NCBI GenBank assembly: GCA_028824575.1
Contig: JAPPDN010000072.1
Coordinates: 1 to 5,279, forward strand
Source: Candidatus Poribacteria bacterium
GTDB taxonomy: Bacteria > Poribacteria > WGA-4E > WGA-3G
Length of the DNA: 5,279 bases
Direction of reading: 5' to 3'
A program made the position numbers and the translations under genes. Every line of letters starts with the position of its first letter. Position 1 is the stretch's first letter. This document shows positions 1 to 5,125 of this stretch, piece after piece. The notes below the pieces were generated by a model. That model ran no database searches. It had not been told where the DNA came from and was given only the letters and a program-made list of their open reading frames with translations.

Positions 1-1237
1 CGGCAGGGTACAGTCCAAAGCAGATGCAAAGCACTGCTGAGAAGGCAACGGATATCAATATCCACTGAGGCGAGAATATCGCAGGCCACACGGGAACGAT
101 TTTCACTATTCTCATGGCAAGATATGCCATTCCCTTACCCGCGAAGATACCCAGCCCAACGCCGAGTAATCCACCGATACTACATAAACTAACAGACTCA
201 CTTAAAAATTGGAGCAGGATATCAGATTTTTTGGCACCGAGTGCCTTACACAAGCCGACTTCGCGTGTGCGCTCCCCTACGGCAACCAGCATCATATTCA
301 TGATACCGATGCCACCCACAAGAAGTGAAAACCCAGCAATACTGCCCAATGCGATCTTTATAACAGTACTGATTTTCAATAGGCTTGATGTCGCACTATG
401 TATCTCAAAGATGCGGAAGAAGTCGTCTTCGTTTCGGTGGCGTTTGCGAATAACTGCTTTAACTTCCTCAATGGCTTTCGGAACTGCCTCTACGGTGGAT
501 GCGTGAACGACAATCTGCAAGATCCTATCGTTGCCAGTGAATCGTTGTTGTATCGTCGTCACTGGAATAAAGATCTGCGCATCGTAATTCATGCCGAACT
601 TAAGACTTCGCCCGCGGGGGACAAGCGTGCCGATGACAATAAATCTTTCAGTTCGTCGCTTATGTTTGTATTGCCTACTGGCACTTCCGATTTTTATTTC
701 TTTGCCGATAGGCGATGCGTTTCCAAAAAGATCAGTCACCACATCCATTCCGAGAACGGCGACTTTTGTTGCATTGTTAACGTCATCCCTTGAAATAAAC
801 CGTCCTGCTTGTAAGTCCCACTTCATTAATTCAGTGTAGACTTCATTCACGCCGTAATAGCCCGCTCGTGTGTTTGAACCGTCTTTGGCTTGCACCAACG
901 CGCCCGAGTACGAGGGAAGGCGCAGGGTAACCCCTTTCACGGATGAACACGCTGCTTCAATTGCCAAGACATCACCGTAGTTAAAGTGTTCATTACTCCG
1001 AATCGGTACGCGGCGGCCCCCGACTAACTTGGTAGAAACGCGGTAAAGTGTGAAGGTGTTAAGTCCACCGAGTTTTTGAATATCCTCAAGAATAATCTCT
1101 TTGGCACCATCACCAATAGCAATCATAGCAAGTACAGATGCAATACCGATAATAATGCCAAGCGTTGTCAGCAAAGAACGCAGTTTATTTATGAGGAGCA
1201 CTTTTATTCCAACGGAAATGCTTTCAAGAAAACGCAT
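1..1237 (-). CDS. MacB/FtsX-type ABC transporter permease, partial (C-terminal end cut by window edge)
   Basis: This is an inner-membrane permease subunit of a MacB-type (type VII) ABC transporter, a family that transmits ATP hydrolysis across the membrane to export or extract substrates. The frame is open for 412 codons from ATG 1237-1235 to the window edge. Residues 19-42 (LRSLLTTLGIIIGIASVLAM) form the first membrane helix with the classic MacB_PCD opening. Residues 43-285 are the large periplasmic domain. Residues 290-410 are the FtsX domain with three helices (about 290-316, 345-377 and 386-410). Between them lies the cytoplasmic coupling motif GERTREVGLCKALGAKK (321-337). The end reads CFGLYPA, where relatives continue with a short tail ending near IEALRYE, so perhaps 12-15 residues are missing. 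GGAGGA (1248-1243) lies 5 nt before the start. It has no fused ATPase domain, unlike E. coli MacB, and no ATPase gene is upstream; one may lie beyond the left edge. The substrate cannot be told. Confidence 0.93.
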   Translation of the reverse strand, partial: MRFLESISVGIKVLLINKLRSLLTTLGIIIGIASVLAMIAIGDGAKEIILEDIQKLGGLNTFTLYRVSTKLVGGRRVPIRSNEHFNYGDVLAIEAACSSVKGVTLRLPSYSGALVQAKDGSNTRAGYYGVNEVYTELMKWDLQAGRFISRDDVNNATKVAVLGMDVVTDLFGNASPIGKEIKIGSASRQYKHKRRTERFIVIGTLVPRGRSLKFGMNYDAQIFIPVTTIQQRFTGNDRILQIVVHASTVEAVPKAIEEVKAVIRKRHRNEDDFFRIFEIHSATSSLLKISTVIKIALGSIAGFSLLVGGIGIMNMMLVAVGERTREVGLCKALGAKKSDILLQFLSESVSLCSIGGLLGVGLGIFAGKGMAYLAMRIVKIVPVWPAIFSPQWILISVAFSAVLCICFGLYPA

Positions 1238-1242
1238 TTCAT

Positions 1243-1248
1243 TCCTCC
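1243..1248 (-). promoter_or_regulatory. Ribosome binding site of the permease gene
   Basis: GGAGGA on the minus strand ends 5 nt before ATG 1237-1235. It decides the start: another ATG at 1242-1240 overlaps the spacer but is out of frame with the permease. I found no convincing -35/-10 pair in the 330 bp upstream. Confidence 0.8.
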
Positions 1249-1451
1249 AGACACTTATTCGCGTTGACCTACTTGCATTCCGGCGAACTGTTCTGAAACA
1301 AACTATGCTATACGCCACCGCGTTGAATAAGGTCTATGTGAGCGCGAGCATCAATGCACCTTCCATTACTAAGGACGAATCTTATTAACATTCAAAGTGG
1401 TGGAGAGTCGATAGAGGAAAAGGAAGCGAGTGCTTTATCAAGTTTCAAATT

Positions 1452-1464
1452 GCGGGCAGCCCGC
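1452..1464. repeat. Short GC-rich hairpin GCGGG-CAG-CCCGC
   Basis: A perfect 5-bp G/C stem with a 3-base loop lies 15 bp from the larger palindrome at 1480-1506. It may belong to the same repeat element or the same folded 3' region. It is too short and has no T-run, so it is not called a terminator. Confidence 0.5.
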
Positions 1465-1479
1465 TTCATAGTTTGGTAT

Positions 1480-1506
1480 GTAGGGGCGAAGCGCACTCGC
1501 CCCTAC
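1480..1506. repeat. Perfect palindromic hairpin GTAGGGGCGA...TCGCCCCTAC
   Basis: Ten-base arms (1480-1489 and 1497-1506) pair perfectly around a 7-base loop. The GTAGGGGCG / CGCCCCTAC type of palindrome is, as I recall, a recurrent intergenic repeat in cyanobacterial and some uncultured bacterial genomes, so this is probably one copy of a dispersed family. It could also fold in RNA and protect the 3' end of the sigma-FtsZ transcript. No U-tract follows. Confidence 0.75.
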
Positions 1507-1570
1507 GGTTAATGAACCCTAAAATTCAAATTTGACGAAGCACAAGGGGAGAGAGTCGCTTCATCAAAAA

Positions 1571-2200
1571 CTAAGTGGCACTACGCATGGTCCTGGTATG
1601 AAATTCTGTGATACTTTCGACACCTCGGAGCAGCATTTCATCGCTTAGACTGAACGCTTCACGTATTTTTAATGACCGATCCATCCGATCAAGCAACCGT
1701 TGATTCGGTACCACAACAACGGAATCAGCGTTTCCTTGAAGCTCTTGTAATCCTTGTTCTGCTTTTTCGATGCGACGTTGACCTTCAAAATTGAACGGAC
1801 GCGTCACAACACCTACTGTTAAAGCCCCTTGCGCTCGAGCGAGAGAAGCAATCAGAGGCGAAGCACCCGCTCCCGTTCCACCACCCATTCCAGCAATGAT
1901 AAAGACAAGGTCCGCGTCTGCAACGATGGCAGCGAGTTTTTCTTTGTCTTCCTCAGCTGCCTTTTTCCCTATCTCTGGATTCGCTCCACAATACCCAGGT
2001 GTGGTGTGAACACCGATCAGTACCGGTATTACCTCCTTGCACTTATCGAGTGCTTGCTGATCCACATTCACAACGTAAAATTCAATGTCCGTCAAACCGA
2101 CTTCAACCATTCGTTTGACAGCGTTGCCGCCCGCGCCACCGACACCAATAACCTTGATTCTGGTTTCGGTGTGTTTGGATCCTTCTCGTTTAGTTGACAT
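1571..2200 (-). other. FtsZ N-terminal GTPase segment, possibly also translated alone from an internal start
   Basis: Within the fusion gene, Met189 (ATG 2200-2198) sits where a normal FtsZ would begin: a short polar leader (STKREGSKHTET) comes before the first strand RIKVIGVGG. GAGAGGG lies 4 nt upstream, so an independent product of 209 residues is possible. A normal FtsZ is about 350-400 residues, so this is just over half. It keeps the nucleotide-binding loops but has departures: T3 reads GYCGANPE, one residue shorter than the usual GLGAGANPE; T4 has Ala for the second Thr of GGGTGTG; T6 is NQ instead of ND; and in H7 the conserved guanine-contacting Asp is aligned with Glu376, though Asp375 is adjacent. 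Without T7 it cannot complete the GTPase site of a neighbouring subunit, so it would not make normal filaments. Confidence 0.6.
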
Positions 2201-2764
2201 AATTCCCTCTCTTATGAGTTCGACACCGAATTCCTTGCGTAGGAGTTCACGTGTTTGTCTTAATTGAGTCTTGATAGTGCCTATCGCTAATCCAAGTTCG
2301 CCGTGTATTTCCTTGATACTCCACAATTCCAGGTAGTATAGAATCGCAACGCTCCGCACTTTGTCTGGGAGGTGAAACACTGCTTCTCTTAGATCGTTCC
2401 ACAGTTCTGTTTCCCGAAAATGTGCACCCGCGTCCTGATCAATGCGATCAGTGAGGTCAGCGTAGTTCTCCGGAATCTCACTTCTTGAATGATGGACAGA
2501 CGCGTAGTATCGGGTGCAAGCGTTGTAAGCGATTCGCTGTAACCAGGCACCAAAACTTCCGACGCTCCGTAGTCCGCTGATGTTTTCCCAGACAGCCCGC
2601 CAGATGTCCATTAGTATCTCTTCAGCGTCCCGCCGTTGTCTCGAATTTGCGATAACCACTTTCCAGACGCGAGAACTGTAACGCGACATCAGCTCTGTAA
2701 ATGCTGACTCATCACCGGCTTGTACGCGTTGAATGAGTTCTTCATCTCTCAAATTAGTGTGCAT
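1571..2764 (-). CDS. ECF sigma factor fused in frame to a truncated FtsZ GTP-binding domain
   Basis: Residues 1-188 are an ECF-type RNA polymerase sigma factor of ordinary full length. Region 2 spans about 24-90 (AFTELMSRYSS to NACTRYY) and region 4 about 122-178, ending in the helix-turn-helix LGLAIGTIKTQLRQTRELL. Residues 189-397 are the N-terminal half of FtsZ, the tubulin-like GTPase of the division ring: T1 loop GVGGAGGNAV (207-216), NVDQQAL (233-239), T3 region GANPEIG (260-266), tubulin signature GGGTGAGASP (294-303), T5 VTRPFNFEG (320-328), T6 VPNQRLL (352-358) and helix H7 (about 369-389). The frame stops after 397 residues, so the T7 loop with its catalytic acidic residues and the FtsZ C-terminal domain are missing. 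Start ATG 2764-2762 has GAGGA 6 nt upstream and a promoter at 2929-2957. Both halves are easy to recognise; the fusion itself is the odd point. It may be a real chimeric regulator, or a sigma gene fused to an ftsZ pseudogene. Cytoplasmic; target promoters unknown. Confidence 0.9.
   Translation of the reverse strand: MHTNLRDEELIQRVQAGDESAFTELMSRYSSRVWKVVIANSRQRRDAEEILMDIWRAVWENISGLRSVGSFGAWLQRIAYNACTRYYASVHHSRSEIPENYADLTDRIDQDAGAHFRETELWNDLREAVFHLPDKVRSVAILYYLELWSIKEIHGELGLAIGTIKTQLRQTRELLRKEFGVELIREGIMSTKREGSKHTETRIKVIGVGGAGGNAVKRMVEVGLTDIEFYVVNVDQQALDKCKEVIPVLIGVHTTPGYCGANPEIGKKAAEEDKEKLAAIVADADLVFIIAGMGGGTGAGASPLIASLARAQGALTVGVVTRPFNFEGQRRIEKAEQGLQELQGNADSVVVVPNQRLLDRMDRSLKIREAFSLSDEMLLRGVESITEFHTRTMRSAT
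2205..2211 (-). promoter_or_regulatory. Internal ribosome binding site in front of the FtsZ part
   Basis: GAGAGGG on the minus strand ends 4 nt before the internal ATG 2200-2198. An out-of-frame TAA (2214-2212) lies just before it. This is the layout expected for the end of one gene and the ribosome binding site of the next, embedded inside a single open frame. Confidence 0.55.
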
Positions 2765-2820
2765 AGACAGTCCTCAATTTGCTTTTAACCTAAAGAGCAA
2801 GATTTTTTGGGGGGCGGTTT

Positions 2821-2923
2821 AAAAAAAGTAAGGCTTACGCGAATTTAGCATAGTGAGATTTTTGATTTCCAAATCCCTCAATCTGCTTATCAGTCGGACT
2901 TGACGGACCAACTGCGTAAGCCC
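2821..2923 (-). terminator. Possible leader terminator/attenuator formed by the element's ends and a U-tract
   Basis: Read on the minus strand, the two ends of the 93-bp element can pair as a 9-bp stem (GGCTTACGC / GCGTAAGCC). The stem is followed after four bases by seven T's (2827-2821). A small local stem GTAA-GCC-TTAC just before the T-run competes with it. This could end transcripts coming from the DUF5916 gene, or attenuate those from the promoter at 2929-2957. The 73-base loop is much larger than in a standard intrinsic terminator, so confidence is low. Confidence 0.3.
2831..2923. mobile_element. MITE-like 93-bp element with inverted ends and flanking TA
   Basis: The ends AGGCTTACGC (2831-2840) and GCGTAAGCCC (2914-2923) are inverted repeats matching at 9 of 10 positions. 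A TA dinucleotide flanks each side (2829-2830 and 2924-2925). This is the layout of a small non-autonomous element of the IS630/Tc1 type, which duplicates TA on insertion. There is no coding capacity inside. The interior holds a small GATTT/AAATC inverted pair. The call rests on structure only; a second copy elsewhere in the genome would be needed to confirm mobility. Confidence 0.5.
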
Positions 2924-2928
2924 TAAAT

Positions 2929-2957
2929 ATTTTAACCAAGTTTCGTTATTTATGCAA
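2929..2957 (-). promoter_or_regulatory. Sigma70-type promoter of the sigma-FtsZ gene
   Basis: On the minus strand, TTGCAT (2957-2952) and TAAAAT (2934-2929) are separated by exactly 17 bp. Each hexamer has four or five matches to the consensus. Transcription would start near 2922, at the edge of the MITE-like element, giving a leader of about 160 nt that contains the whole element. Confidence 0.55.
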
Positions 2958-3054
2958 CGAGATCACTTTTACATTGTTTTGTACGCGCCTCCTGGGATTC
3001 ATCTTATTTTGGCAAAGGTATTCGCGCAAGATGTACTGCATAAGTCGTAAAAAA

Positions 3055-5043
3055 CTAAAATGCACGAATCACCTTTGCCACCAAACGCTGTCTGAATTCC
3101 AAAGCATTTGGGTCACCGAGGATGATGAAGAAATCCGTGCCAGCATATCCAGAACGGCGCAATGCGAAGTAGATATTAACACCATCTGCTTGCCAGATTA
3201 ACCGACTGCCGAGGCTTAAGGCGGAACTGAAGTCATACGTTAGGGTTAAAATCTGTTGGTAACGACGCTCAAAATGCCACTGGATCTGGGAAGTCAATCC
3301 AACAGTGAAGTCGTACGCTCGGAGGTTGAAGTTTCCGCTGATGCGGTGAATCCGTTCACCCGCCTGTTCACCCCAAGTGTAACTAATATTGACATTATTG
3401 AACCTGTCGGAGGCACGTGCCCCTAATCTAATGGCGAAAAGACTGTCTGTGAATTCTTCAAACTGACCGCCGTACCACCTAACAGAAAGCGAGTAGTCAC
3501 TATGCGTTAGGATACCTGAAGCTATGGATAGGTTCCGTCGGAAGACCTCGCCTTCATAGGTGTTAGAAGCCTCAGATTGAACAGAGAGAGAGAGACTGCG
3601 GAGGAATCCGTCACGCCACTCGTTACGGAAATAACTCCCTAAACTTAGACCGCGATACCCGGTAAATGGATGGTATCCGAGTCTGTTGACGAAATCTGAA
3701 TCCACAAAAAATACGGATACATACGGCTGAACGAGTTGGCCTTGGTAAATTAAATTGGCGAACCCGTCCCTTCCGTTTGATTCGCCCGCCTGACTTTGGG
3801 CGATAGCGGATCTTGCTAAAAGTTTACCGTGTCGCACATCACCTGACAAGTAACCAACATTGTTGAACCCTTCCTCTCGTTGATGATGGGACAAGAATGC
3901 TGCACTGATATTGGATGTTGCCGTTAGCGATTGTGAGGCTTGTAGGATAACATTTTGGTTGTTTCGGTGATACGTGCCTAAAGTGCCAACCGAAGTGTTT
4001 TTACCAATTTTTCCAAAGAGTTTGAGCCCGCCGTCCATATCCATTATCCGTCGCGAGTGGAACAATTGCCCGAGACGGTAGACATTACTCCCTTCCGAAA
4101 AGAAGGGACGGCGATCCGGTACGTAGCGTTCACCATAGGAGAAGTCAATGCCTTCCACTGCCTGTTCGATGTTCTCAAAGTCTGGATTGGCTGTGCTGAT
4201 AAGCCGTAATTGGGGTGTAACCTCATAGCGGAGGTCTGCGCCTGCACGGGCAGTATATTCTCTCTCGTTGGTTTCCGTTTCGCTAATACCACCAATCAGA
4301 TAGGGTAATACCTTGAGTTCGCGCTTACGAGGCGGAGGCAGCACATCAATCCAATGTCCATCGTTCTCTCGAAACTCATTCACTCCCAAATTGCACCACC
4401 ATGATTTTTCACCAGTGCGTTGCTGTAGTCTGTCAACATTGATGCCCATCTGGATCGGTTCTTTTGTATCGGGGTAATCGAGCATCTGCCACGGGATTTC
4501 CATCTCTACAACCCACCCGTCATCTACAATCTTTGCGGCAGTTTTCCAGAGTCCGATCCATTCGCTTTTTTCGGCGCGTCCTGTGGCGAGGTGTGCATAT
4601 TTCGTGCCAAGTGGGTTTACGATAAAAAAATTCCTGTCCGAAAACTGGTGTGTGTGAAACGGATCGAGACTAAAGGATACCGAGTCTTCGCCGCGAATTC
4701 GCGTCTGATCTTTGGTTTGGCGCGCCACAATTTTGTCGGGCATATCGTCGTAAAGGTGAACTGCGACGTAGATCGCTGTGTCTGTATAGACGATCTGAGC
4801 GACGGTTTGATTCTTCGCTGGTTTTTCCGTACGTTCATCTGTGAAACCTGTAGCTTGCGGTGCATCTTGCCAGCAAGTATCATCAAGGACACCATCAATA
4901 GTAGGTGGCTGCTCGGTTTTGACTGCGCGGAGTTCTTTTTTTATCGTCTGTGTATTTTCTTCTGCCCAAGTTTGTCCGTTTGTAATTAACGTGAACGATA
5001 CTGCAATGAGCAACGCTATTGCATAACTTTTGTGTGATTTCAT
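3055..5043 (-). CDS. DUF5916 outer-membrane protein with N-terminal CBM9-like carbohydrate-binding domain
   Basis: This is a predicted secreted outer-membrane beta-barrel protein of 662 residues, slightly short for the family. Residues 1-27 are a signal peptide (basic start, hydrophobic core AIALLIAVSFTLI, likely cleavage after TWA). Residues about 41-235 resemble the CBM9/DOMON-like sugar-binding domain, with the typical opening PPTIDGVLDDTCWQDA (46-61) and AIYVAVHLYDDMP (90-102). Residues about 245-662 are the DUF5916 barrel, with family motifs NPDFENIEQA (286-295) and PDRRPFFSEGSNVY (309-322). Alternating aromatic strands follow, ending in a C-terminal Phe as barrel-assembly signals do. 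The family's exact role is not established; surface binding or uptake of glycans is a reasonable inference. The start ATG overlaps a TGA from an upstream relic frame as ATGA. The GGAGGA ribosome binding site is 12 nt away, which is long, but no closer in-frame start exists. It is likely cotranscribed with the DUF5694-like gene upstream. Confidence 0.88.
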   Translation of the reverse strand: MKSHKSYAIALLIAVSFTLITNGQTWAEENTQTIKKELRAVKTEQPPTIDGVLDDTCWQDAPQATGFTDERTEKPAKNQTVAQIVYTDTAIYVAVHLYDDMPDKIVARQTKDQTRIRGEDSVSFSLDPFHTHQFSDRNFFIVNPLGTKYAHLATGRAEKSEWIGLWKTAAKIVDDGWVVEMEIPWQMLDYPDTKEPIQMGINVDRLQQRTGEKSWWCNLGVNEFRENDGHWIDVLPPPRKRELKVLPYLIGGISETETNEREYTARAGADLRYEVTPQLRLISTANPDFENIEQAVEGIDFSYGERYVPDRRPFFSEGSNVYRLGQLFHSRRIMDMDGGLKLFGKIGKNTSVGTLGTYHRNNQNVILQASQSLTATSNISAAFLSHHQREEGFNNVGYLSGDVRHGKLLARSAIAQSQAGESNGRDGFANLIYQGQLVQPYVSVFFVDSDFVNRLGYHPFTGYRGLSLGSYFRNEWRDGFLRSLSLSVQSEASNTYEGEVFRRNLSIASGILTHSDYSLSVRWYGGQFEEFTDSLFAIRLGARASDRFNNVNISYTWGEQAGERIHRISGNFNLRAYDFTVGLTSQIQWHFERRYQQILTLTYDFSSALSLGSRLIWQADGVNIYFALRRSGYAGTDFFIILGDPNALEFRQRLVAKVIRAF
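3583..3595. repeat. Short (AG)6 dinucleotide repeat inside the DUF5916 coding region
   Basis: Thirteen bases of alternating AG fall in the barrel part of the gene, where they encode a Ser-Leu run (SLSLS). Slippage here would shift the frame. The tract is short, so this is a weak candidate for variation. Confidence 0.6.
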
Positions 5044-5117
5044 TCTGAATTGGTATCCTCCGTCTTTAGATATTTGAGCGGGCTTTCAACAAGAATTATC
5101 AAATTGTCAACAACTGA
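5040..5117 (-). pseudogene. Relic second copy of the DUF5694-like C-terminus, overlapping the DUF5916 start
   Basis: A minus-strand frame reads SVVDNLIILVESPLKYLKTE and a few more residues, then TGA at 5042-5040. Its LVESPLKYL matches HLESPLQYL at the end of the DUF5694-like gene just upstream. At DNA level, 5057-5089 repeats 5140-5176, including 11 identical bases (5077-5087 and 5163-5173). This copy is in a different frame from the upstream gene. The TGA overlaps the DUF5916 ATG as ATGA, as in a coupled operon, which suggests that the original upstream gene ended here. The likely origin is a tandem duplication followed by deletion. Confidence 0.5.
5056..5061 (-). promoter_or_regulatory. Ribosome binding site of the DUF5916 gene, with long spacing
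   Basis: GGAGGA lies 12 nt before ATG 5043-5041, longer than the usual 5-9. It sits inside the relic reading frame upstream, whose stop overlaps the start as ATGA. Translational coupling could therefore help initiation. Confidence 0.6.
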
Positions 5118-5125
5118 ACAACAGA

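Larger units (their letters stand above)
1238..1570. other. Intergenic region between the sigma-FtsZ gene and the permease gene
   Basis: This is a 333-bp stretch with no convincing gene on either strand; the open frames here are short and lack family resemblance. The part next to the sigma-FtsZ gene (about 1420-1562) is rich in inverted repeats. It holds two perfect hairpins (1452-1464 and 1480-1506) and a loose outer pair GAAGCGA (1423-1429) / TCGCTTC (1556-1562). The part next to the permease (1238-1420) holds only the permease ribosome binding site. No T-run follows the hairpins on either strand, so a standard intrinsic terminator is not visible. Confidence 0.7.
2765..3054. other. Intergenic region between the DUF5916 gene and the sigma-FtsZ gene
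   Basis: This is a 290-bp stretch with no convincing gene. It holds the promoter at 2929-2957, the MITE-like element at 2831-2923 and homopolymer runs near the sigma start (A7 at 2821-2827, with T6 and G6 runs just to its left). The part nearest the DUF5916 stop (2958-3054) shows no clear terminator. Confidence 0.7.

Noticed and set aside
114..839. Plus-strand open frames over the left part of the window
   Set aside because: They lie opposite the intact minus-strand MacB-type permease frame, and their translations show no family features.
1076..1388. Plus-strand open frames around the permease start
   Set aside because: They overlap the conserved first membrane helix of the permease on the other strand and have no ribosome binding site or recognisable motif.
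1250..1420. A promoter for the permease gene
   Set aside because: Candidates such as TTGAAT with TTAGTA 17 bp downstream have poor -10 boxes; none stands out.
1480..1506. Intrinsic terminator for the sigma-FtsZ gene
   Set aside because: The stem is strong, but no T-run follows it on the minus strand, and the motif looks like a dispersed repeat.
1438..1570. CRISPR array or tRNA in the hairpin-rich region
   Set aside because: There are no regularly spaced direct repeats and no cloverleaf; the symmetry is of isolated inverted repeats.
4044..4989. Other open frames inside the DUF5916 gene, on both strands
   Set aside because: The 662-residue frame carries a signal peptide and clear family motifs throughout; the others are shadows with no domain resemblance.
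5095..5110. Perfect -35-like TTGACA (5110-5105, minus) and -10-like GATAAT (5100-5095) before the DUF5916 gene
   Set aside because: They are only 4 bp apart and cannot work together. No good -10 lies 16-18 bp after TTGACA, and no good -35 lies at the right distance before GATAAT.
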